Assembly: GCA_045837725.1 (NCBI GenBank)
Contig: JBEWZL010000030.1
Coordinates: forward strand, 1 to 64,000
DNA: 64,000 nt
Origin: Vermamoeba vermiformis
Taxonomy: Eukaryota; Tubulinea; Echinamoebida
Direction: 5' to 3'
The notes below the pieces were generated by a model. That model was not told where the DNA came from, did not search any database, and was given only the letters and a program-made list of their open reading frames with translations. Numbering within the stretch: the stretch's first letter is position 1; each line of letters begins with the position of its first letter. The position numbers and the translations under genes were made by a program. Positions 13,779-24,486 of the stretch are shown here, one piece after another.

Positions 13779-15390
13779 CTATTTCCATCCTAAATAGTCG
13801 AAGATGAAATCAATAATGGCCGAAAAAGTCGAAAAATCGTTCTCTGCCAACCAGCTGGATGCTCCGCTCGGAACTTTAGCTGCCGATAACAGAGCTTGAA
13901 GAGCTACTCTAGTAGCATCAACCAATGCTCCTTGAATTTCATAAGCAGCTCGTTCACGTAGCGTAAGGGCTTTGTGCCAATTAACATTAACGATATTTTG
14001 CATCCATCCCTTAAAAACGAGCCCTACAAGTGTATTAATATCGTCGTATAATTTTTTAGTAATTCTTTACCTGGTAAGCTGTAAATATAAATATTTTCAG
14101 AGTTTAAAACTTGATGGGCGTAGCGCAGATCGCGATCCAGCGCAGCGAAGTCAGGATACTGAGTGGGGACTGTAGCATTCAATGGATCACCTCCAGCAGT
14201 TCCCACGGCTGTATTATTTTTTAGAAACCATAATTAGTATTGAAAGAATAAACGCTAAAAATAGCGACATTTGACACGCGTGTCAATTTGTGATCTGCTA
14301 CTTACCCACTGATTTCAGACCTCTGCCATAAGACTTTAAGAATCCAAGGCCTAATGGCAAACCACTCGTATAAAGAAGAGGAATCTCGTCGTCGACAGCG
14401 GTTACATCTACTAAACCAAACAGTAACTCCAACAATTGACTGTTGGCACGTCGCTCGTCATAAATAAACGGAAAGATGTAACTCTCCACTCGGAAGCCAT
14501 CAGAGCGAATTTGATTCGCAAGGGCTGTGTACTAAGAAGGAAAGTAATTCGTTAGTACTGTGGATCCAAATTCAACGAACAGCACTCCATTAGCTAAACT
14601 TGAAGAACACTTACAACAGCTTTAGCATCATTTAACTGTTGCGGATTGATCAATCGATTAGTAGCGGCGGTGATAAATGGCGTCAGATCACCTTGGGCCA
14701 ATGGAGCCACCTCTCTGAAATCTACTTCCAAATCGAGTCCCACTGCATCCCACTTCAAGCCGTATTGCTGAGTCCAGGATTTGAACTGTCAAAACGTGTC
14801 AGAAACAAAGATCAGATCTGATCCACCATTAATGTTGCAATTTACGTACCTGATTATAAGCCGCAACAAATTGAGGAGCGTTGTTAATGTTCGCCCAATA
14901 GCCTTGCGAGTAATCGACGGCTAACCAAGCAGTAGCAGTAATATTGTTTTGGTTCAATAGGCGGATGTAGTTGGCGCGATCAGCAGAAAAATCTCTGATA
15001 GTAACACTAAGATACTGGGATTAGTACAAGTAAACGCGCTTTGAAGCCAAGATATCTTTCTTGTCAATGAAATGATTTGTGCTAAATATGGCTCGAGAGA
15101 TCTTATTGATTACTACGTCAAATGTCAGCACGTGTATCAGCCATTAAATATCTTAGAAGGAGAGATAACTGATTATTTTATACCTGACAGTGGCATTTAA
15201 GGTAATCAGCGCATCAATAACGGCTTGATCTGAGATAAGTGGAATGTTGACTGGATCCACCTCGCAAAAGAAAGTCAACTTCGGTGGCACTCTTCGCCGC
15301 GATGAAGATGGTAGTGCCTTGAGAAGCAACAACGGATTGGACGACCGCTGAAAATAAGACGGCACAAATCAGCACTTGTGTGGCTTTCAT
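13779..15390 (-). CDS. Secreted barrel-like protein, possible glycoside hydrolase
   Basis: ATG at 15,390 gives a classic signal peptide (MKATQVLICAVLFSAVVQSV). The mature part reads KLTFFCEVDPVNIPLISDQA, then SVTIRDFSADRANYIRLLNQ, AWLAVDYSQGYW and WDAVGLDLEVDF. This alternation of short hydrophobic strands and helices fits a TIM-barrel; the DLEVD strand is a plausible catalytic site but no family is assigned. Six or seven exons end at TAA 13,779. The signal-peptide frame and the mature frame differ by one base between about 15,345 and 15,290. A 28-nt intron (GTCGTC to CTCAAG) would join them but is far shorter than any other here, so an indel is equally likely. Intron 2 (about 165 nt) is longer than usual. 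Confidence 0.65.
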
Positions 15391-15807
15391 TCTTTAATTG
15401 AGATGAATGCTGAAAAAAAATCTAGGGCACACTTTCAACCAACCGAACACGTGATTCTGCCTTTTATGGTGAGACCAATCATTCAGGTGCGATGGCTTAT
15501 TATTGGTGCTGTAATGAATTGAAGAGAACTTTAAGATCCGTTTCGATCCAATTTGTTCAGTTTGAAAATTTTCGAAATCTGCAACCAAAGTATGAACACT
15601 CTAATTAGCCGCCAACCAATAAGCGCTTGTACATGCCAATATTGGAAAACCCTCTTACCGGTAAATCTTTTTGAGTGATACCAATGCCGAAATTAATTGA
15701 TGCGAATGTCAATGTGGTACCAATTAAATTAATAAAAAACAGCTTATTACATTATAAGAGATTATTAACTTACATTGCGCTTCTAACTAACATTGAAGCC
15801 CTAGTCT

Positions 15808-18136
15808 TTACTCCCAATCGTAAATAGCATCAATATCAACTGGAATCTTCGCGGCGGTTAATTTCTCGAGCGCGTGTTGAACCTCAGGCAAGTTGATGCC
15901 GTAATGGTCGAGCAACTCTTGGGCTTTGTGCTTAGAACCCTCTCCTTGCAATGTTAGAATGATCGAAGTCAGATCCGTCACTGCTTTGCGAACTTTGTCG
16001 AAGTTCACTGAAAATGTTTCTGTCGCCTTGTTGTAGTGGAACGCGTCCTAAAATTACGTTAGAGTGTGACGTTGATATTCGACAATCGCTATGAAATTGA
16101 TTGACACAATATCTAACAAAATCTTTGGATCGCGCTAACCAACACTTACATGCTTGAGCAAATAGGTCAACTGCAGTGCTTGTCCCTTGCCATGGGCCTC
16201 GGCTGCAATCCCAGGGTTAGACTTCTATAATGTATATAATAGCACAGTGTACTTACTGAGTCCGAATCGAATGGATCTGAATGCACCAGCTAAGAAAGTG
16301 ACGTAGAAGCTCTTTTCCAAGGACTTGTCGACGACTCCCTTGTCCATCAAATAAGCCAAAGCAAATAATCCTGCAATATCGGCCTTGGCCTCTTCAATAG
16401 CTGAGTGTGCTTCTTGCAACTGCGTGCGAACAGTCGTGGCAGAGCCGTTGATAACTATGTTGTGCGGACCAATACCGTGCACTGAACACGTGTTACTTAT
16501 TGTCAATTGAACGCGCGAAGTCTTACCTAATTCATGTGCCAGAATGTGCGTGAAGAAGGCCTCAAAGTTGATGTATTGGCGTTGATCAGCTGCAATCAGC
16601 AAGTCACTGATTGGCTTCAATATCTTCTCAAACTTAGCTTCTTGAATGTTCTTCAACATCACTTTCTTGCAGCCGTAGTTCTCGACAACGTGCTCGTCAT
16701 TTGGCAAGTTGAAAGCTGACGTCTTGGGACCACCTTAACGTCACGCATGTCAGGAGATGACACGTGTCATAGAATAAGGAAATACGTACCAACATCGCCA
16801 CCAGCGAATATCTCGTTGACAACAACAATAGGAGACTCCGTGCCTAATTTGGGGTTCTTATACTTCGTCGCCAAGGGCAAGTTGTCTTCAATATTTTGGA
16901 GCTCCGACTCGAACTTGCTCAACTTCTCGGTCTCTTTAATATCCCTACAATGTGTTAGTAAGGCTGCGAACCTCAATTGCGACGTACCTCAATGCAATGA
17001 ATGCCTCGAATGTGGCTTTGTAGTTGAACAGTTCATCTTGATAGACTTCGTAAGGACCAATCGTCACGTCGATAGGACTTTTGCTGTCGACCTGAACATT
17101 ATTGCGTTATTTTAAAGAACATCACAGTTATAGCAAAGCACATACCTGCAACCAATTGATGTCACTGGAGGCGTACGAGTTTGACAAGAAAGCATCAGCA
17201 CGACTAGGACAAGTCAGTCTATGAGGCCTAAAATGATACTCGAGTATGTCGCTTACGATGTCAGGAACAATTTCAACGAGTCATTCTCGCACAAATCTCC
17301 GGCCTGACGCAACAAATCAGCGGCACGCTGGAGAGTCTCTTTGTATGCCTCGCTGTACGGCACGAGTTTCAGTGAACCATTTGCATCACGTCGAATTAAA
17401 TGGAAGAAACCTGTTGGCCGTGTTAGTAATGTAACTTTGCCGAACGTAATTTTACGTGACAAGAGAATGAAATAACAAAGAATTCTACTTCGTTCAAAAC
17501 AAATCGAGAATTAATCATTAAAATAATTAATTAAATTGTTATTAGATGTTTAAATAAGCGTACCTTTAGCGTCTTTGGCTTCGTGATCGGAAAGACCTGC
17601 GACAAACTTTTCGAATTCCTCTTTTGTCATATCCTCAGGATAAAAATTTCCGCCCTTAGGGTGTTCTGGAGCACCAGGAACAAAAGTTTCATGCTCATCG
17701 AGGCTACAGAATTAATTAAATTAATGGAATATTAATTATTTTAATTTTCGGCGTCATAATTTGAATTACAATATTGTACTTACATAGACCACGGGCATCT
17801 ATTAATCCAAAAATATCTTGCCAATTTTTTACCATTTTCTGAGGAGTCTTTCTTCAGATCGTCGTATAATTTTTTGTTGCCCGCCCATTTTTGCTCCATA
17901 TAAATTTCGTCCATGCATTTTGCGGCCTGAACTAATAAGTCTACAGCTTTCTTTTGTTTATCAGACAAGTGGCTATTGTCAGAGCGGATTTGGGTCGGCA
18001 CATAACGAGCCAGCTTTTGTTCGAGATTGAGCTTGGTTTCCATTCTTTTCTTCAATAATACTGTGGTACTAAAATATTTTTTGCTATTAATGTGAGCAAT
18101 AAATTGTCGAGTTTGTTGTGTCAAAGCTCGAAACAT
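15808..18136 (-). CDS. M49-like metallopeptidase (DPP III-type family), mitochondrial
   Basis: The start at ATG 18,136 gives an Arg/Gln/Ser-rich amphipathic leader (MFRALTQQTRQFIAHINSKK) typical of mitochondrial import. About 11 exons encode roughly 580 residues, ending at TAA 15,808. The zinc site is split by an intron near 16,500-16,530: AHEL joins VHGIGPHN in phase to give HELVHG. About 30 residues on, EEAKADIAGLFAL supplies the downstream glutamate ligand. These are hallmarks of the bacterial-type M49 peptidases related to dipeptidyl peptidase III, which remove dipeptides from short peptides. The motif here is the five-residue HExxH rather than the six-residue HExxGH of classical DPP III. 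Confidence 0.82.
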
Positions 18137-18340
18137 AGTAATATCAAATAATTATTTCTTGCAACCTTCCCTTGGATTTATGTACGTTGTACGTTGTCTA
18201 CTTAAAGAATTACCATCATGTGAGTTGCATCCACGCAACGTTATACCGGAATTCTTCCAGTCCAGCCCGATCAAGGCTTTGGTCCTTCTCGATCCATTGC
18301 ATACATACAAAACTGCAGCACTTATGATTCCCTTTCATCG
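18137..18340. other. Short intergenic gap
   Basis: Upstream of the peptidase gene. It holds a TGTACGTTGTACGTTGT near-duplication at about 18,180. No gene seen. Confidence 0.4.
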
Positions 18341-18649
18341 CTAAGCACGAACAGGCTCATCACCTTGATGACGAGCTTCATCTGCTACGTAGTTTAGATG
18401 TCGGTGATCTACTCTTGCGGTCGTATTCCGAGGATCCACATACCATAACTGTAGAATGTACCACGCGCGATAATGAACAAAGATGTACGGCGCATGACGA
18501 AAAAACTCCGAATATGGAGATTTTAACCTAAAAAGGAGCGAACACGTGGAACAGAACACTTTAGTCGCGCGCCGAAACACTGAGGGTTCAATAACAAAAC
18601 TGAAAAGCGCGACAACATTATTATTTTCATAATTTATTGCGGTCGACAC
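18341..18649 (-). CDS. Possible small mitochondrial protein, uncertain
   Basis: An open frame ending at 18,341 includes SPYSEFFRHAPYIFVHYRAW followed by a charged tail RVDHRHLNYVADEARHQGDE. No ATG starts it in frame. A different frame just upstream, from the ATG near 18,599, gives a mitochondrial-leader-like MLSRFSVLLLNPQCFGARLK. The junction near 18,530 (CTCCTTTTTAG) also resembles a splice acceptor. The product could be a small inner-membrane protein of about 95 residues. I do not recognise a family. It starts close to the divergent plus-strand gene at 18,712. Confidence 0.3.
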   Translation of the reverse strand: MSTAINYENNNVVALFSFVIEPSVFRRATKVFCSTCSLLFRLKSPYSEFFRHAPYIFVHYRAWYILQLWYVDPRNTTARVDHRHLNYVADEARHQGDEPVRA

Positions 18650-18711
18650 AGGACTTCATTTCGATCCAAACAACAGATCGGATAATTGACGTAATAAATA
18701 TAAATTAGAGA

Positions 18712-20625
18712 ATGGGTCTTCGACAAGACGAAATTGCCCTCCTTTGCGGCATTGCTTTTATAATTGTTATTGAAGTTGGCATCTGGGTTGGTGGCTACAT
18801 TCACTGGGAAGAGCTTGGCGTGTATTTAAATCTGTATGATCCTCGATTTCCCGAGGAAAAAGGCGAAAGTTGGTAAGAATTACCTAAAATATAATGTTGT
18901 ATGATAGTTTAAGCATTCATTTCTAATTAATTTTCTGTCGTGGGATCCAACCGGCGTAAATTACAAAGTAATTTTACTTCTATCCATTTAAAATAAAGAA
19001 TAACGCCGAATATAATCACATATAAATATAACAACGCTTATTAAGCGGTGAGTGTGAAAACGCAATCTATTTTCTCGATCTGTACACAAAAGTTCAGAGA
19101 TCTCGTTGGTTCTTCACCGCGACACCACTCTTTACAATTATAATTCCGCCAATAATTGCATCTAAATATCATGTTCTCTAGGTATACTTGGCAAGCGCTA
19201 GAGCCTGGAGTTGGCGGCTACCTCTCATCTTGGCTCTGTTACTTGGGTCACCAGTTCACCGTGTGGGCTCTCATCTACAAAGCTCAATATCAAAAGACAA
19301 CATACAGTTCAAAACTCCGTCGCTTTAATTGGGAGTTGTTGGCTGTAAACGGTTTCTTCCACATCTTGCATCTCATCCAAACGCACGTGTTCTACAGCGC
19401 CCTTGCTGATTCAGTGACTGTATGGAGCTCACAAGCGTCAGTCATAGCTATCTTAGTCTTTGCTCTGTTGATCATGAATGACCGGTACGAATAATTTTTA
19501 ATTGATTCGCTAAATTCAATTTAGACTCTAATTACTTGCTTAGTCCTCGTGGTTTATTCTTCGGCAAGCGAGTGCCCCTTCCAAAGTCCGTCACACGCTT
19601 AGTAAGCAAGTACCACGCTTACTTGTTCGCTTGGGGCACGATCTACACGTTCTGGTACCACCCAATGGAAAACTCGTTCGGTCACATGTTGGGCTTTGCA
19701 TACACTGGCCTGTTGATGTTGCAAAGCAGTTTAATCTACACTCCCATTCACATGAACCAATACTGGATTGTAAGTATAACCTTACTGTACATACAAACGC
19801 GATGTAGTACTAACAGAGTAATGCTCGCAGTTGATTCTCGAAATTTGGGTCATTTTACACGGTCCCACAATCTCAGTGCAAAAGAACGACGGCGCTTGGG
19901 CCATGTTCACGTTTGGATTTTTGATCGTATTCGCGGGCACGCAAATCTTCGTCTTCCCTTGGTGGCCTAAAGGTAAGCTCAATCTCACAACACTTCCTAA
20001 TTTGGTAATATGGTACTAACATAACCGCTCTTCAGCCAAGAAATGGTTCTGGGTCCGTTTGATTCCTATCCTCGCTGTGATTGGTGCTGCAGTTGGCGTG
20101 TTCATCTCATACGACAACATTCGCAATCTATACCGCATTGTGTTCATTCCCCTCGCCTTGTGGGGCCTCGTGTTCGTCGAGACAGGCCTCATTTGGGTCG
20201 TCTTCCGTGCTACTAACGCGTGCTGTCCAATGACCAATGTCATCGCCAAGCCTCCCAAGTGCTGCCGTGGTGACAACGAGCCGAGTGTCGAAGAACAAGA
20301 CAACAAAGCTAACAAGCGTGAAGGTCGTAAAGGTCTGCCCATGCGCATCATTGGATCCATCGCCGCCGTATTGCTGTTGCTGCTGATGGTTGCTATTGCT
20401 ATCATATTGCAGTTCTTGGCTCTCGATAACAACAACGTGCTGACCCTCGTCACGTACTTCAGTGTGGGCATTATCAGTCCGCTCGCCATCATTGGCTCTG
20501 GTTACGCACTCAACTTCAGAAATATTCGCCGCAAAGGTGCTAAGCTTGAAATGAAGAAACCAGAACCCAATGCTCAAGAACAAAGTAGCAGCGGTAGCCA
20601 AACAAGCACTCCATCCGCAAACTAG
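18712..20625 (+). CDS. Multi-pass membrane protein of unknown function
   Basis: ATG at 18,712 (MGLRQDEIALLCGIAFIIVI) opens exon 1 (18,712-18,872). It joins in phase across a 309-nt intron to YTWQALEPGVGGYLSSWLCY at 19,182; four more exons follow, with TAG at 20,623. The protein has about 450 residues and nine or ten hydrophobic segments. One loop is Cys-rich (NACCPMTNVIAKPPKCCRGD) and the C-terminal tail is Ser/Gln-rich. Conserved-looking aromatic/His residues occur in WELLAVNGFFHILHLIQTH and FWYHPMENSFGHMLGFAYTG. The His-rich membrane segments could bind metal or heme, but I cannot name a family. A poly(A) signal AATAAA lies near 20,699. Confidence 0.78.
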
Positions 20626-20843
20626 AGCAGATCCGCAACAAAAACATCATTGTAATATAATCCCAAATAATTATAACCTCGCCAGCGAATTTTGATGTAA
20701 ATAAAGCGTCGCACAAATAAGTTAAAGCAACTGCCATTGCGATAATTAATCCGACATCAAGACAAAGTTGAACTAATTACATTTCGGGGTTTATTTTTTT
20801 TCTAATGTACAAAATTCTCCTTAATAAGTTATATGTATAGTAT

Positions 20844-23551
20844 TTACGAGAACGGAGAAAAGCTCGTAAATGCCTGATTGACGTGAACATTATTGCTGAC
20901 CGGCGTAGTTGGCGGAGATAGTGGCGTTGTTTCTACTTTGGTGCCATCCTTGGAGGAGTCGTCAGCCTCGGGTGAATTGTAGCCGCTAATATCGATTAAA
21001 CTATTTACATTGGCATTGTTATTTGCTCGCGGTTCTGGATGTGGTCCAGTTGCTATGTTCGGAGCGAATTCAAAAGTTGGTTGCCTAAACAAACAATCAT
21101 TAGTTACTAAGCTCGATCCCTCGATGGCTCAAGCGAAATTTAATTAGCGAGATCCTTGTGTGTTAGATCGGAAAAATTTGCGGAACTGAAAACTTACAAT
21201 GGAAATTGCATCTTTTGGAAATCAGCAGGAAAATTAGGATCGACATCGGGTATGACAGATTGATAGCTCATCGCTGCTTGCCACGTCTTCAAAAGATAAT
21301 CTGCGATAACGTTGCCTACTGGGTAATCTGCAGCCAGTGCTCTCATCTTTTTAATAATCTAATGAATGTTAGTATATACTGCGCTTAACGTAGTGCATTT
21401 GACTTACAAAATCGACGGAGTGCCAATCATGGCAGATCGCAAACATTTTTCCAACCATAAAATATTGATGCACGGTAGGATAATCATATATTACTCCGGT
21501 AGGATCATTCATTAATTCTAACCAACTGCCCAAATTCTGAACAAATTTGAAATTAGATCCACGGGAGATTTTATCAAAGATTAGCGAATCGCCGTGACTC
21601 GTTAAATAATTTTTAATTACCTCCTTCGCGGCATTGTAATCCGAAGCTAGTAGGCTCGTCATAGCGTTGATATAAGATTCACCTCGCAAACATCGGATCC
21701 TGCAATAGTATCCCAAAGTTAGTCGGTGTACGTGGCAGAAGATAAACTTTCTTAGCGAGATCTAACTCGTTGCTTTTTTAAATAGTTAAATTTCAATTCT
21801 TGAGATACAAAGGGATTAATATTCCGTTTATGGTAAATCGAGTTTAGAGGGAAATCTATATAATTTGTGATCTTTTCCTTGAACGCGTACATTGTTGTAC
21901 GAGAAATTAATTATATAACGTACCTTGTAAATTGCGTTTGCGGCACAAAACTGCATAATTTCTTCCATTGTTGAAAGAAGAACGTGGCTGTAAGAACATC
22001 GTTGCGAAGCGTCAGGATCCGTGCGGTCTAGGTACGAAGAGGGGTTGGTCAGTAAATCTTTGCAATGACTGTAAAACGTAGGATTTGAATCAAATCTGCG
22101 TAACAGGGCAGTTATAAGGCACAACCCGCAGTTCTTTGAATTGGAGTAAAAGGTCCTGATCTGCACACAATTTCATCCAAAATCGGTAATTTTGCTACCG
22201 TTGCCGAGTTACAAGAAGTTTCCACGTAAATATCATTGGTATATTAAATGCCGATTATACTCACCAAGCCGAATGATAACAGCGTGCGGACTTTAATAGC
22301 GGATTCGGACTCTAGTTTCGCGAGCGCGTCCCAAACGTCGAAAGCGATTTTTCCGGCCTCTTCCCTACGTTAAATTTACCGTTAATACATGAATGATGTC
22401 GTGAGGAATAAGCCGCGCGTGCAACTGGGCAAAACGGCATCGCAACGATAAACGAAATCCAACTTACTCTTCGGGCAAGATGAGACTGTAATAATAGCTC
22501 GTCAACAAGTAAAATACTTGCAACGTCTCGGCTCCAATGGTTCTAATGAGATGTTGGAACGATTCCATCGCCACACGAAAAAATTTGGCTGCGGATTCGA
22601 ATTGTGCATTCGCGCTGCACAGTCTGGCGATTACATGAGCACCGATAGCCAGATCAATGCTCGATCGCGAGTCCATAAGTTCAGAAAAAAGCATTCTTGA
22701 TTAAATTGGGCAATTAGTAAATCGTCCAGACGCTATTTAAATGAAATCACAACCCAAAAAAGGAAGCTGTCAGAAAAAACCTCCAAATGACGAGGCTATC
22801 TCGACGCAGGAGATAGTAGAGTGACAGGAATGTCGTGGATAAGTTTGGATCAGAGAATCTTACCTCGCTTGCGAATACAATTGATTGGCTTGCAACGTTT
22901 GCCCGCACGCTTTTGCGCCGTAAGCCAGGCTGGCGTATACTCTGAATTTAAATGGCAAATCTATAGACAAGACACGGATTAATTTGAGGCTTGATCAATA
23001 GAGTAATTACGTACCGGTTGAATTTTGGATCGCAGCCATATCGAGATTAGGCAACGAGTAAATGAACCCTTCACTTGTAGCTGAGAAAGCAGATGCAAAA
23101 GCATTAGCAAACGCCATCGAGTTTAGATATGTGTCGCTGGATAAGGGCATAGGAAGTGCTTCTGTCTTCTGCACAGGTTGAGGTGACGGAGAAATGGGAT
23201 CAGAGCCTGAAATAGAAAAAAATCGTCAATAACATCCAAAATTATAAAATATCATTATATAGGGGGTCGAAAAGGTCACCGTACTCAATTTGAAGTAAAT
23301 AAAAATTGTACATAAATTTTGTAGTGGATTTGGGTACCTGTGTTCTCGTTAAAGGGTTGATCAGGTGAAACTGATAAGTCCAATTCTTCTTCAGAGTCTC
23401 TTTTCTTATTACGCCTCCTTTCATTACGAAAGGTACAGTTGCGATGCAGCCTTTTACACCGGCCGCAGGGATTCTGACCATCACACTTTCTGTGTGTGGA
23501 TCTGCATTCGTCGCAGGCAATAGAGACCGTAGTAGTTCTTCTCCTTTGCAT
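20844..23551 (-). CDS. Fungal-type Zn2Cys6 transcription factor
   Basis: ATG at 23,551 opens MQRRRTTTVSIACDECRSTH. Residues 13-39 form a binuclear zinc cluster with spacing C-x2-C-x6-C-x5-C-x2-C-x6-C, followed by a basic RNERRRNKKR stretch and an acidic Ser-rich linker. The remaining about 500 residues are mostly helical and Ala/Leu-rich, ending in an Asn/Ser/Pro-rich tail (PLSPPTTPVSNNVHVNQAF) and TAA at 20,844. There are about nine exons. Zn2Cys6 proteins are sequence-specific DNA-binding regulators typical of fungi but also found in amoebae. The target is not predictable. The last third could be a ligand-sensing helical domain. Confidence 0.85.
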
Positions 23552-24486
23552 TGTATTAATTTCGACTTTGATCTAAACGCAATCCGTTTTACAATGTTGC
23601 ACAATTATTGCCTCGATCTCGCGAGATTAAATATTCGGTGTTGTTGCGCTTCGTCAAATAAAATATTTACAATGAAATTTTCTTCCTTTGAATCGTTGTG
23701 TTCTGCACCGAGGCGGCTAAGTAATATTTTGTAACGAAAATTCAAAATTTTTGTATCGCCCTACTAATTTAGAGATAATCTTGCGTGCAACCGATTGTGA
23801 TTCATTCGATGAATTAATCACGTGATTAATGCTCATATGATATCGGCCGCCAATCCGCGCGGTCAGATCGCATTACGACGAAACCGTAGCTATTATCTGT
23901 TTCTCAACCTACCGTTCTAAAAGTAAGGTCTATTTTGGGCCAAACTGCTACCTCGTCTAATTTCCGTATGTTACGGTAGTATCGCATCGAGGATTGATTT
24001 AAATGCAAAACGTCAAAAGGAGGCACGAAGGTTCCAGAAGGAAATTGTCACGGCTTTTTCGATTAGCTTGACGCTCATGTAGTTCATATGGATGTCAATC
24101 GATTGACGTTGGATATTACTAAATAGGTTGTAAAGAACCTCGGAGTACGTATTGCGAGTCGAGGTGTTCATCTAAATGAGAAACAAGAATAAAATTGTTT
24201 TGATCCCAATGAAGTGACACGGAAAATTAATCGAGGAGGATGTGAACGGTGCCATAAACTCTAAAGAGTAGCTACTTACATTATGAAAACATGAGGCCAC
24301 AGTAGCGTTAGAAATTCTTGAAAGGAGACAGAGATCCAAGCCGAATGTCATTTAATTTGGATGAAACGTTTAGAGCTGCTCTATTTCAAGATTAGCTCTA
24401 GTTTATTCATTACAACTACATGTTGGGTTTAAAGTTAAATAATTCATGGTAAATAAATAATTACGAAACATTACACAACTGACCGC
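23552..24486. other. Intergenic region without recognised gene
   Basis: About 930 nt, the longest gap in the gene-rich part. It must contain the promoter of the Zn2Cys6 gene at its left end and the 3' end of the LIM gene at its right. I found no coherent spliced reading frame, tRNA or repeat. An untranslated RNA cannot be excluded. Confidence 0.5.

Noticed and set aside
20016-20601. Two overlapping antisense frames over the last exon of the membrane-protein gene
   Set aside because: The plus strand gives continuous membrane helices with correct splice phase; the minus readings have no motif.
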